From: Pycnopodia helianthoides
Lineage: Eukaryota; Echinodermata; Asteroidea; Forcipulatida; Asteriidae
Assembly (NCBI GenBank): GCA_032158295.1
Contig: CM063252.1
Location: 11,706,744 to 11,770,743 of the forward strand
Direction: 5' to 3'
DNA length: 64,000 bases
Shown here piece after piece: positions 39,661-52,300 of this stretch. The position numbers and the translations under genes were made by a program. Within the stretch, counting starts at the first letter, position 1, and every line of letters begins with the position of its first letter. The notes under the pieces were generated by a model. That model worked only from the letters and a program-made list of their open reading frames with translations. It did no database searches and was not told the DNA's origin.

Positions 39661-40186
39661 TCTTAAACCTCTGATTAATTTACCAGTGCTTTTTACATAG
39701 TGATAACTCATACCAGTGAAGATCATGTGCCGGTAACTAAAATCTTAGTAATGGATCACCAATTGAAGATTTAGGGGTTTGGATGAATTTTCTTTCAGAT
39801 CAAAATCAGGTGTCACGGAATCAGGTATCATTTTTAAAGACTGATCAACATGATTGAGACTCTGAGTTGATGTGGGATTAGAACCTGGGTCCTTGGTGCT
39901 GAAAGGCAGGGTAATTCAATACCACAGAGCCAGCCTGACCCCTGCTGGGTTAAATACTTGTTGAGCAATAACTGTGTTAACCTGACGGTCAAAGTCCTCC
40001 TCTGGTTAACTTTTCTCTGGTTGCACAAAATAATGTTTTCTTTAAAACGGTGTCGGTACAAACCAACTGAGTATTTTTTGGGACGATGGAGGTAAAGGAG
40101 TCTTTGGAACTCTAGGTGGCAGCAGACACTTGTATCCATCCTAAATGTCTGTCCTTAAGCCCCCACCCACAAAACTGTTGAGAACT
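39661..40186. other. 3' flank of TMEM135, mostly unrecognised
   Basis: Contains a fragment CTCTAGGTGGCAGCAGACAC (40111-40130) related to the elements at 54585 and 56425. No gene seen. Confidence 0.4.
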
Positions 40187-40348
40187 GGGCCCAATTTGAA
40201 CTGAATTTGAATTCCAATTTGAATTTGGAACTGCTTACCACTGAGCTCTGCGCTTACGGCACTCTGTTAAGTGTGTGACTCTATGGGCAATAAGAGGTTG
40301 TAAGCGTAGAATTCCACAGTGAGCAGTGTTATGAAAATATTATTAACT

Positions 40349-40966
40349 ACCGGTAGTTCTTATATAGCGCATTTTACAGTAACGTATCAATGCGCTTTTC
40401 ATTAGTGCCCGGGTCATTGGGCCAATAGCAGTCCTGTAATCTTTCTCAGCTCCCTGGGGAGTATAAAGCCCTGAGCTGCCGTGGCGTGCCAGAGGCTTTT
40501 TCAAACGCAATATTAACCTCTACAGGTAGGGGCCTACCCATTCATACCCCTGGGCGAAGTGAAGCATCTTGCTCAAGGACACAGCAATGTAGCCAGGACA
40601 TTTTCGGTGTGTGGGGGGGGGGGGGGTATTGCTTTCATTTTTATGTGGGGGGGGGGGGCCAGGGGGAATGAGTTTGTCAGTGATAGGGGTTATGCTTTTA
40701 CTTTGGGAGGGGGACGCTGCAGGGGGCCACCATCCTCTTATATTCTTGGCATTTTTTTTTTTTTTTGAGCACTATCGCAATTTTTTTATTTATTTTTTAT
40801 TATTATTTAAATTTTTGTTTGGGGGGGGGGCACCTGCCCCCCAGGCCCCCTCTTTGGCTCTGCCGCTGCAAGGACACAAGTGTCATGAGAGGGATTCGAA
40901 CCCACGCCCCAATGACTTAACCACCAGAACTTGAATTGGATGCTCTAAACCGCTCGGGCATGACAC
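40349..40966 (-). repeat. SINE family S2, minus, interrupted by a G/C-rich insertion
   Basis: TAGTTCTTATATAGCGCATT, ATTGGGCCAATAGCAGTCCT and CAAACGCAATATTAACCTCT, then after the insertion GGGATTCGAACCCACGCCCC and CCGCTCGGGCATGACACGC. Confidence 0.85.
40584..40868. mobile_element. ~285-bp insertion with 10-bp target duplication
   Basis: The flanks CAAGGACACA at 40574-40583 and CAAGGACACA at 40869-40878 are identical, and the SINE is continuous if one copy and the insert are removed. The insert has several runs of ten or more G at 40613-40660 and CTTTGGCTCTGCCGCTG at its end. Confidence 0.8.
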
Positions 40967-41599
40967 GCATCTGGGATGGAAATGCTTGTCTCCCCCCTTT
41001 TTCTTTTTTCCCCTTTTGTAACCTTTAACTTGTGCCATCACATTACTGTGGCCCCAAACTGTTGCAGATGAAAGCTCGTATACTGTGGTAAATGTTCTAA
41101 GCTGACCCTTATTGGCTGTTAAATAATTGACTCACACGTAGAAGTTCTTAACATTTGATTGTCGGGAAAATACGTTGCATGGTTTTTATTTTTTGCCATG
41201 TAGGAGAGTGCTACTGGGATTTGAGCAGGATACTATAATTGAACTTGTGACAGTTTAATTCTGTATGTCCGATCATCCATCATGACACTGCAGTTACTTT
41301 TTTCTGTTTTATTGCTTCTTTTTTTCCCTTTTTTTCCAATACCCCCTTACTGGTAAAGTTCCATGATTTGCACCTGGTTACGTTAGGGTTAGGGGTAGGA
41401 CTAGCTCAAAATCAAAATCAAAATAGAAAAAGATCTCCGAAGAGCTCTTGGAATTTACTGAAATGAGAAATGAAAATGCCTTTCTTTAAAACAAAGAGAA
41501 AAAAAATGTTCACTATTTTTTGACAGTAATATTGTTGTTTTTATGCTAATGTATGTTGACTATTTATTGATTTCCACCATCCCTAGTGATTATTACACA

Positions 41600-41677
41600 C
41601 ACCCGGGCCCTATTAAGCATATTTTTGTTGTGCTTAGCTACTTTTGGTGCTTTAAGCAGCTCAATGAAAGTGGACCG
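41600..41677. mobile_element. foldback element family F, partial copy
   Basis: CGGGCCCTATTAAGC, GTGCTTAGCTACTTTTGGTG and AAGCAGCTCAATGAAAGTGG match the interior and arm of copy 4. Confidence 0.6.
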
Positions 41678-41810
41678 TGGGATGGGATCCGAACGCATCC
41701 TTAGTCTGTGCAGATGTTTTATCTCTTTGCTGCTGGAGTCTGGAGTTTCTAATCTCACCCAAGGCGTCTGAATTGTTTCTGCCATTGGAATTATGCATTT
41801 ATAATTACAG

Positions 41811-42246
41811 TTAAAGGAACATTACAGAATTGGTTTTTGCTAACAAAACAGTTGCTGGCAGTGTAAGCACTTTATGTAACCCACCATATACATAAACTTA
41901 CAAACCTGTAGAAGTTTGAGATCGATCGGCCATCTGGGTCACAAGAAAATAGTGAAAAACCGATTACACATTTGCATGAAATCATATAGATTCAACAAAT
42001 GAATAATGAAAAATAATAAAATATATGAATATATGAAATAATGAATAAAACGCTCACTGAGCGATAAACTCCAATCGGAAAATTAGTTTATTCATTTCTC
42101 ATCAAATATGGCATTTCAGACAGAAATATTTCAAGGGATGTTTTCTACTATCATCATTATTAGACCGTGTAAGTTTTATGTAAATCTGTGATCAAAAAGT
42201 ATATTTTACAAGTTTTTTTCTTACCAATTCTGTAATGTTCCTTTAA
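41811..42246 (+). mobile_element. MITE family A, copy 5
   Basis: Same orientation as copies 1 and 3, and the longest (436 bp) because of an extra AATAAT/ATGAATA stretch at about 42000-42045. Confidence 0.92.
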
Positions 42247-42443
42247 TAATGATAAATGGTAAGACAGTAGGGGGGTTATAATTAAAGCGTTTGCATTATG
42301 ATGTAATGTTTAAAAAGCATTATGCCATGTTACACTTGCTTGACTTTACACGAAACTCAAAGATTCCTTGAAATTTGGCTGATGTATTTTGTTTTCTTAG
42401 AGACTATTGTGATCAAATCTATGTATAATGGAGAATTGGAATG

Positions 42444-42449
42444 AATAAA
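42444..42449 (+). terminator. candidate poly(A) signal of TMEM135
   Basis: AATAAA is followed 20-45 bases later by GT-rich sequence (TTATGTGTGGTTGCGCTTGT). It is the best such combination I saw between the TMEM135 stop and XPO4. It would make a 3' UTR of about 3.8 kb. Inference only. Confidence 0.35.
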
Positions 42450-42659
42450 TAATACTGATTTTCTTATGTGTGGTTGCGCTTGTTGAAGTGTTTGTTTATT
42501 GAACAAAATTGTAAATAAATTTGTGTCCATTAGCAATTAATGGATATAATGAGTGCATAAGACAACTATAAGTCCCCTGATGTCCACATTTGGGCTGGAG
42601 CTTTTGCCTGTTGTTTATCGGCATTAGGTAGAGTGCAGAAGTGTATTGTTAATCTTGTT

Positions 42660-43075
42660 GGTGAAGGGTTGGGATCAATTTTGCAACCTCTTTCCCACCT
42701 TAGGTCTGTAGCCAGCCTCTGTCTTTTCTACAGATATTTTCATGGTAAATGTGCCACCAGTGTGTCCGACTTGTGGTTTCTCAGGTTTCTCTTGAGCGTG
42801 AAACCAGGCTTTCTGCTCGTCTTCTCACCCATACAATCTCACATTGCTGAGATGTAGAACAAAGAGCCTTTCCAACAGCTTAATTCCACCATCTCTTTGC
42901 AACTCCTTGCCCAGTGCATATTTCCCTCCATCCTGAAATCTAGACTGTTTCTGAGGATTGTCAATTCCTACCTTCAGCTGCTCTCCCCCCCCCCCGAGTT
43001 ATTTTTATATTAAATGTTTTCTTCTTGTAGCCCCTTGGCCAAGATTGGCTTGTTTGGGAAGAACTTGAATAAATA
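42660..43075 (+). mobile_element. LINE 3' tail, decayed
   Basis: The translation has LQPLSHLRSVASLCLFYRYF and HGKCATSVSDL, typical of CR1-like non-LTR polyprotein tails, then frameshifts. Downstream come CTTTCCAACAGCTTAATTCC and TCTGCAACTCC-like blocks, then CCCCTTGGCC near the 3' end. It matches the split copy at 37470-38185. Confidence 0.7.
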
Positions 43076-43344
43076 GAATCAACAACAAAACATTTTTGTA
43101 CACAGGCGATTGCCATCCCCCCCTTCTTAATTGTTTTATTTCTTTCTAAAAGCCAATTATTTTAGTTGCTGCAATGGTTACTGACTGATTGTCTACCTGA
43201 AAAAAACCCACATTGCTGTTCCATAATATGTTTTTACCACCACCCTGACTTATGAGTTTTCACCTGTAAATGAGTCACAAGTTTTGGAACTAACTGTCAC
43301 CGTTATTGTTGTCTAGCGCCCTCAATGTTTGAGATTTCATTAGT

Positions 43345-43363
43345 CAAAAAGATGGCGGCCTTC
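43345..43363 (+). promoter_or_regulatory. YY1-type motif over the XPO4 start codon
   Basis: AAAAAGATGGCGGCC contains the consensus AAGATGGCGGC that in many animal genes sits just inside the transcription start as both a YY1 site and a translation initiator element. Here the ATG of XPO4 is the ATG of the motif. Confidence 0.55.
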
Positions 43364-43399
43364 TTGAGCGATTTGGAACACGCGGCGCAAGTCATTATG
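43352..43399 (+). CDS. XPO4: XPO4 exon 1 (coding)
   Basis: ATG at 43352 in the context AAAAAGATGG (G at +4); encodes [16 protein letters not shown] and ends phase 0 before GTAAGA. Vertebrate XPO4 begins with a similar MAA... then LENAAKVLM. Confidence 0.93.
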
Positions 43400-46300
43400 G
43401 TAAGAAAATGTAGCTTTTTGATGAAGTTGTTCATGTGGGAGTGGGTGCAATATGTAGGGCGTGATCAAACGACGGAGGGCGTGTATTGATATTCAAAAAA
43501 ATGCTTGTTGAAATTGTAATATTAGTTAAAGTTACTGCACGTCATTCATTTCAATCTTAATATTTTGTTTGTTGTGCATGTTGTGTTTGACCGTCTGCTC
43601 AGGGCCGGTGAGGTACATACACCATGCTGCCCAAGATGATTATGAACTTGCACAATACACGACGTGATGACTGTACAGGCAGGTGTATGCACGTGTGTAT
43701 ACATGCATTTATGTTCAACTATGAATAATTGTTACTGTTGTGAACTTGTCATGCTTGTGTTACTCACAATACTGTTGTAGTGTTAGTTCGGTCTTTATTT
43801 AACAAATAAGTTTTAATATACAAATGAAATAAAATAGTGTACTAAAACTTTATAAAAGATTAACAAATGAAACCAAAGACATAAACAACCATGTAAAAAT
43901 GATAGCTCTACTACACTAGCCCTAGTCAGCTCCTTAATCTTACATGTCATGCAATAACTTTGAAGCACTGAAAAATTCCTGCCAGGTGAATGTACGTACA
44001 CACCAAACCTTCGTTTATGAATGTACAGTAGAATCTAAACGTAAACAAATAAGAGGGAGTTTTACAAAGTTTAGAGTTTAATATTTAAAGTTATATTTTT
44101 CACTTGCCTTTTAACTAAGGATTAACTAATAGTGTTTATGAATAATAAAATATTTGAAATTGCCATATTTTTCTGAATGTTTAGCACTGAATAATGGTAA
44201 TTTGAACCACGGAAGCAGAGCACAGTATCACAACTAGATTGCTTGATCAGTTATTCAGTGTAAAACTAAGATCGCGAAATGTTCATCTACTTCTACACCC
44301 CCCTCCCCCCCCCCTTGAAAGTGGATGATTCCAGCTTTCCCAAGATGTCCGGCTCCAATGAGGAAAGTGCTGCCAATCTATGCTACATTTAGGACTAAAA
44401 CTATATAAATTTTGAAAACAAATAAAAAATTGAGCCACCGCGATTGTTTTGATAGTGTGCATGTTGAGTGCAAAATATTTTTTGTAAGATCCTTACCTAG
44501 TAGGCCTACATGTAGTACTAGTAGGGGCTAGGGCCTAATAGTTTATTACTGTTGTTAGCCCCAAGGTTGGATTAATACCCAAACACGAATTACATAGAAG
44601 TGAGACATTTCCATGTCTGCCACCATGTAAAATAATGTTTTCTCAAACTTAAAAAAAAAATAAGAAAAAATTTGTCATCGATTGGCAGTTTTAAATAAAT
44701 TACATTTTACATGTTTAATACAAAAATTGGCTGTATTCCACCTCAGTGACTGGTGAGTCACTTTTGCGAGTCACCTCTTTGATGATTGTTTGACTTTTAT
44801 TTCCCTGAAAACAAAAATCCTATCGATTTGCAATTGAAACTTGGAAGTAATTTAACACTAATAACACTTTACCCTTCTAACAAAAAACAAGTTTTAACCA
44901 CGTATCGTCAGTATCTTTTAACCCTATTTTTCAGAGTGTGTCTATATTTGTGATTATTGTTCAACAATTTTAAAATGACATTAAATATATAAAACAAATA
45001 TTTAATGCATTTCATTTGTGCATTGTCGCATTGGTGAAATCAGGCTTGTTCATTTCGCCTCATGAAATCGAACAGTCCAGATTTCACCCTGCGGTTACAA
45101 TATGTATATTCTGCAACAAGACACTCGCCTAGTAGTATTCCCTGAGCACGCATGTTGTGTGTGAACTGAAATAAAGTAGGGGAGGAACTTTATGGGCGTG
45201 TGTAATCTCTCGGGACTCTCTGTAGCATACAGTGTACATCTATGTGGCCCAGGGTGATTGATGGGTTTTTAAACTAAAACCAGGCTTTGTCATGCCTATT
45301 TGCCCGCAATGTTCATTTAACAAAATATTACTCATTTCATGATGGTAGCCAAACAGAAAAATAAGCTGCTCCGGTGACTCATTTTCATGTAAGTTTTTAA
45401 CTGTCCATCCTGATGTGTTCTATCTCTAAAAGGATGCTGCATATGATTCTGGGGTTACAATTCCAAAGGACCTTGTACATGTGCTCAACATTTTTTACAG
45501 GCGCCCCAGAATTTATTTTACAAGACCAGAATCTTAGATAAAACTTTTTAAAAGTTAAGCAAGTAAAATTTATTTGAACAAGCATGAATGAGTAAAGAAG
45601 ATTTATCTCATGAAATTTTTATTTGGGGTTTACAAGTACTTAACAGAATTTGAAGACATTTACCACACTCGGTCAACATTTGAACATCATTTTCTGTGTG
45701 TTAAATATATTACACAACACAAGTGTTATTGAAAAAAACAATACTGTTGGACTTGTCCAGTCATGAGTTAACTTAAATCACTGGCCTTGGACCTGAGTTA
45801 GGGGACATTCATGATAGTCAATGTTTAAAAATTTTGATATTTTTTTTCTCGAAATTGTGGGTGGATGGGTCGAAAGAAATAACTGAAAATCAAAATTTAG
45901 TTTGTATTTAACTAATTAACAAATAAAAAAAAAAATATACAAACATTTAAAACAAAATACCAAGCTGGCCCAGATCGTCGTATGGCAGGTCTATGTCGTA
46001 GTACGTGATGTTCGCTCCTCGATCATCCACTTACCTACAATGTATGCGATGCATTGATATGGTGAGTCATAAGTCAACCTTGTTTCGATACCTAAACCTC
46101 CGCGCCTAATGAGATCGCAGGATCGATCCTTCAAACTTACGAGGACGAGGTTGACTATCAGCGTAAACAAGGCCGTGATAATGGTCGGGTTCCTTTCCGA
46201 TATAACGCTTTTACAGGCCTACACTGCAGTAGAGCACGATCCAGTGCATCAGTGACGCCTCAAGAAGCGGCCAACTCTGAAGCTGTTCACACTTTTCACA

Positions 46301-49300
46301 CACGCGCTACACACACATTCTATTTTTTGCATCCCTGTGGAGACATCTTTTGTTCTTTGACCAGCGCCCGTGGTCAAGACAACTGGTCCAAGACCCTACA
46401 AGTAGTTTGCATTTGAGTGTGAAAAGGGCCTTAGACATGTTAGGGCTATGAGTGATGATTAAAAAAAGACTGGGCTATTAACTCCAGAACTGTGGCCTGA
46501 TACTCTACTGAGGCAACAGATGCCTCCTGTCATGCCTGGTCATTGCCTTAGTACCCCTTGAAATATTTTAGTATTATAACACAGTTCTGGTAATGGAACC
46601 AAGGATGCCTCACAAGTGAACTTGATCACTGTTGCTCGCTCATCGCAAGCCTGAGGAAACCTGTAAACAAGGGTGCTTGCAATGTGAACCAGAATCACTG
46701 GGGTTAAACCCCTATTCTTCTGCAATTAAAGTGTTCTGTTTTTTTTTACGTGCACTACCAATCCTAGTACACAGGACCTACAATGTACCATGGCTTATTG
46801 TCCCATCTGAAGGATAAACCAAACTTTTATGGTAAAGCATCTTGCTCAAGGACACAAGTGCCACGACCAGGACTAAGACCCACACTTTTTCTTTTTCTTC
46901 CATAAATGCTAACTCAGTTACTTGAGCAAAAAGGCACTGCTGATCAGAAACACCAGAACTTTAGACTTGGAGTCCAGTGCTCTTAACTGCTCGGCCATGA
47001 CACGCCACAAAATTCCATCATTGAGGTGCCGTTTACCAAGGGGAATGTTGCCTTGCCCCTTGCAAGAATGAAGTACTATGTACCAGGGCTCGATTTCACA
47101 AAGCACTCAGATTCAACTAAGAGATGAGTTGTCAGTATTACCCTGTGATTTGTATAGTGACATCACATTGGTTATACCAGTTAAGATCAGTCTTAGTTCT
47201 CTTCGTGAAATCAGCCCCGGGGTCATTTTCACAAAACTCTTCCTAACTTAGGACTAGTCCTAGGCAATGCTAAGAGATAGGACTAGTCCTAAGTTAGGAC
47301 CAGTACTTACAATGTAGGACTAGTCCTATCTCTTAGCATTGCCTAGGACTAGTCCTAAGTTAGGAAGAGTTTTGTGAAATCGACCCCAGGTCCTAACTTC
47401 AGATAAGACTAGTCTTATCTCTTTGTGAAATCAGCCCCCTGGTCTGCTTACTTTTGTACCTTTATGTATGTTTGTTTTATTGTCTTTGCTGTCTGTTCTC
47501 TCCCTTCCCTAGGCGCCACCAGCCATGATAAACCAGGAGCAACGTCAGTCAGCAGAGCACGTCATTCTTACCTTCAGGAAGTCCAAAGCTCCCTTCGCGG
47601 CTTGCAAATACATTCTAGGTTAGTCAAACAGTCCAGTGTTGTTGTTAAACCAATTAAAGTGCTCACTGCAACACGATGCGACTAATCGTGAACCTTTCTT
47701 CTACCCTAGAGAAGGAAACACACCTTGTTTTTGTATCAGATATGTCCTCAGGCCTGGAATTACACGGAGGCCACGGAGGCCATGGTCTCCGTTGCCCTGC
47801 TCTTGGCCTTGGTGCCCCTACAAAAGTTTCCCATAGACTTTAAGATTTTCCAATGAAAGTGCCCTTTGCAAAATGCAACTGGCCTTGCCCTAGCTCAAAG
47901 ATGAAATTCCAGGCCTGTGTCCTCCAAGCTAGACCAAATTTCATTGAGAATAGAGAAGAAAAAAAAACAATTTTTAGGTAAAAAATATGGTTTTTAGGTG
48001 TCTCCCTGTTTGATGTTGAGAACTTGTTAATGATCAGTGACAGTTAAAAGGTTCAAAGTCGTCCAAATGACTCAAGGTTGTCAGTCTTTTTTCTTTGTCT
48101 TTTCTTCCATTCTGTGCTTTTTAACATGTGTTCTGCGCCTTTGATCATTTTGTATGTAAGGGGCGCAATATAAATTTTAAATATTATTATTATTATTATT
48201 ATTAATCGGAGTCCAACGTTTGGGTGTTGAGTTACGGTGGTGTTGGATTTTGTTTGAGTGAGGAAGGATCCTACATGTAGTAAATCACTCTTCTTAGGAG
48301 ACAAATCTGCATTGAAAAGTGTTGGACATTGTACAAATATAACATAGTTTGAGGGTGAACAGTCGATATTAGCTCCCCGAGGTATTGGAAGTTGACAAAC
48401 TAGTTTGTCAACTTCCAATACCGAGGGAGCTATTATCGACTGATCAACCGAAATAAACCATGTTATATTTGTTTTACTATACCTTATACATATTCAGTCA
48501 TCGGTATAATATTAGGACCAAGGGGAAAATGACGACTGTGAAATGATAAATTGCATCCAGGATAAGTTTTTCATGTGTTGGATGTCGCTAGAGCGATGTT
48601 CGCGCATGCGGACAACACCCGGTGAACAGTTCCACGATCGTAAAGCGCATGACAAGTAGACTGCCGCCCGGGCTGTCTGGGCGACAATCTACTTGTCATG
48701 CGCATTTACCATGTGCGTGAATACTCGCATGCGCGCTTGGTAAACAGCAAATATAGCGTCTGGCACGTGATGTTGAATGGACCAGTGAGAATTTGACTCT
48801 CAGTCATGAATATGTATGAGGTATAGTAATATAATTTTGTCTTTATATCTTGGTCAGGTTTCCTGTGTCCAATTCTGGCAAAAAATACAATTGGTTCAAT
48901 ACAGTCTGTTTCCTCAAAACAGAATCAGGCTAATTTTGTTCCTCTAGCCTCCTTTTTTGTCTACATTGATTTGAATGCTAGAAATACAAGAAGGCTCCAC
49001 CATGAAACACCAAATAGGCTGTTGCTAAGGGTGTTATCAAAGGGCAGGGCCCAATTTCATGGGTCTGCTTACTGTGGAATTCTGCGCTTACGGCCCATAC
49101 ACTAGATGTACATGTACATACAGTAGATTGTTCATCATGTGCTTTACAGGCATGACGGGGCTTCCTAAGTGCTTAAATCTGTGGTTAGCAGTGTCATGAA
49201 ATTGGGACCAGCTTAATGCTTCAAAGCATGTAAATGTGGTGACCATGGTGATTGAGACGCCCCCTTGGGTGCGATAAAGCCCTACATAAGAACTGTTCAT

Positions 49301-52300
49301 TATCATTAATTTGGAAACGGCCCTTACTGGTTCAGAGTTATGAAAATTTGTCTGTTTTTTTTTTAACGCAGAGAACAGCAAGGTGGACTACGTATTGTTC
49401 CAGGCGGCTAGTACAATCAGGGAAGCGGTGATAAGAGAATGGATTCTGCTTGATCATGAAGACATCAAATCCATGAGGAGCTTCCTTCTTAAGTATGTGA
49501 TGCAGAACATGAAGTAAGTCCAATCGTGCCCATTGTCGGGGCTCTAATTTTTATTTATTTTTTTAAATTTATTTTTGGGGGGGGGGGCAAATCAACAAGA
49601 CAGCAGGGCTTGTATCTCAAAATGTTTACTGGACCAGAATCAAAATGAGGAAAAAAACCCTTCCTGACATCTGTTTTTAATCAAACTTTTATAAGCACTA
49701 GGACATGTAACTGTGTAAGAAAAGATTTATCTCATTTGTTTTCATTGGTATTAAGTATCCTTCAATATTCAATAGAATTGAAATGTATTTTATTAGACTA
49801 AAAGTCAACATCTGAACGTAATTTGTTTCTGTTCAAGATATTACACAGTGTGGTAAATTATTAATCATTTATTCAGTTAAAAAAAACACAAGACCGGTGG
49901 GCTTGTGCGGTCAGTTAGTTTACTGGCCCGACATTAAAACTCCTGGCCTTTGGCCTGTGGTCCTGTGTAAAATTCAAGCCCCGATCGTGCATCAGTGTCC
50001 ACATAGATTGAGTCAGCAGGGTTCTGCCTCCAGTTTGGCAAAAAAGTCCTAGTTTGGTCAAGGCAATTTCCATTGTGCACCAAGTGTGTACACACGTGGA
50101 CAATTTGCATTGAATTGAATGGCAGCCTTTACCGCCATGGGAAAAACAAAGTTTGCAATACGGCATGGTCTTCAGTCTGTCATTTCATTTTTTCCATTTA
50201 TAGGGTATGTGACATGTACATTACATGTATTAGGCTAGTATCACAAGAGATAGGATACCTCTGCTTGGGAGTAGGGTTAGGCCAGATAACACTAGGGTTA
50301 GCACTTTGAGTGTGTATTTTTTTCCAAGGAAATTTGCATCAAGTGTGAAACGAGCAATGCGTGGCGTTTGGGTTAAAATTCCTGTAAAATTTTTGGGTTT
50401 TATTTCTTGGGCTCGGTAGTGTGGAAATGGCTGTAGATTATCTGCGATGTTGGTCTGTGTTTTTACCAAGTGCCTGTGTTCTACAGCCCCAACCATACCA
50501 TGACACTTGTACACATAACACATTTTTTCCCGGGGCTTGATTTTACGAAGAGCTAAGATTGATCTTAGCTGACACTGCAAAAAAGAAGGGGAAGTTAGTT
50601 TCTGTTTGTGTGAAGGGGCAGGGCGAAGCGTGACAAACGAGTGCTGTGACAGACAGGCACCTGTGATCCAAGGACCCTTGCATGTGGTGTTCAGGTGAAA
50701 AGGACATTAGTTGATGGTCTGTCGTGGCCCAGTGGTTAAGTGCACTGGACTCAAGCTCTGGTGTCTCTGATCAACAGAGTGTGGGTTCGAGTCCCGGTCT
50801 TGACATTGTGCCCTTAAGCAAGACACGTAACCATTATTGCCTTGTCTTTCAGATGGGACGTACAGCCATTGGCCCTGTGTGTTGTGTAATGCACCTGAAA
50901 GAACCCAGTCACACTTGTTGCAAAAAGAAAGGGCTCTGCCCTGATGTTTCTGGCAGTGGCTGCTGAATGCGATGCAGCACCTTGTACACCCTTATAAGGC
51001 GCTACATAAATGGGTCTCACTTCACAGCCCTTTCTAAAAAAGTAATTTCTCTTTGCTCAAGCGCCTTGAGCACACTACGGTAATCTAAGACACGTCTCAG
51101 TGTGAAATCAATCCTGTGTGGTGTATCTCAAGAATCATGGTGCCTACGTCTAGGAAGTGTAGCTACATGAGTTGGCCCAGTTCATGAGACATGTGTGGGC
51201 GAAAGAGCAAGGTGGGAGGTGGGAGGTGAAGGGGGGAGGGCAATTCAAGAAAAACAAACTCATGTTGGCACCTGGCATTGGTATTGTCTTACACTGTCCA
51301 AGAGTCGAGCGGAACAGGATGTGATTCAATGTCTGGGAACATTGATGCTGTCTGTGAGTGAGTTACTGAAGGGGGGGGGGGGTGACAATGAGAGTTGTAA
51401 TATTATATTAAGACAATGTGCTGCGGATGTTGGAATAATTACAGAGGTGGAACCTGCACCTTGACTTTCTGTGTCAGTGTTTTTTCTTTCATGTGATCAA
51501 CATGCTTACCTGTGGATGGTAAATGTGAAAATATAAAAAATTATGGATACCTGTTTGGAAAATGTGTAAATTATAATGCAAACTTAAACGTCTATTCATA
51601 AATACCTGGGACAGTTCATCGAGTCTGATTGGTTGAGAAGAGACCATGTCGCCATGTTTAAAAGTGCGATATACATAGTAAACACGGTGACGAGTGTTTA
51701 AACATGGCCTGAGGAAATTGAGTCAAGAGAGGGCGTTATCAGATGATTACGCGAGCGCAGAACTTTCATGGCCCAATTTAAGTTGGCTGGTCACATATTT
51801 GGCAGGCCCAGGTTGTAATTCACATGCCAAAGGAGAGAGTCCAAAATTTGGAAACTACAAAATGGTGGACAGTGTTAGTTAACAGAATAAAAGGAAAGAC
51901 CACACAATTTCGTGGCATATTTGTGTGGACCATTATTTTCTACTTGTAAATAACATCTTTCCAACCACATTCATTTCATAACAAGTGCATTCAAACTGCT
52001 TTTTATTGCCAAAGCGACCAATCCAAGGCAAGGTGTCCCTTTAGGCAAGAAAAACCGTGCAGATGATTACACAACGAAGATATTCATGAATAAAATTAGG
52101 GGCCCCTGCAGAAACAATGAATCTTTTTGGGGCAAACACCGCGAACAAGGCATTGTACTGTACTTGCAGCATGCATGAGGCACGAGTTGTCTTGTACATT
52201 AGGCCTACACATTTTAAGGTACATGTCAGCTAAATGTGTCAATTGTTATTATTAATATTGTTACTATTCTATATTTCTGGTAATGAAAACCAAGGATGCC

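Noticed and set aside
41390..41405. Telomere-like TTAGGG repeats
   Set aside because: Only TTAGGGTTAGGGG, two units, is present; this is chance.
47220..47388. microRNA precursor
   Set aside because: The hairpin arms are far longer than a miRNA precursor and are part of a foldback transposon.
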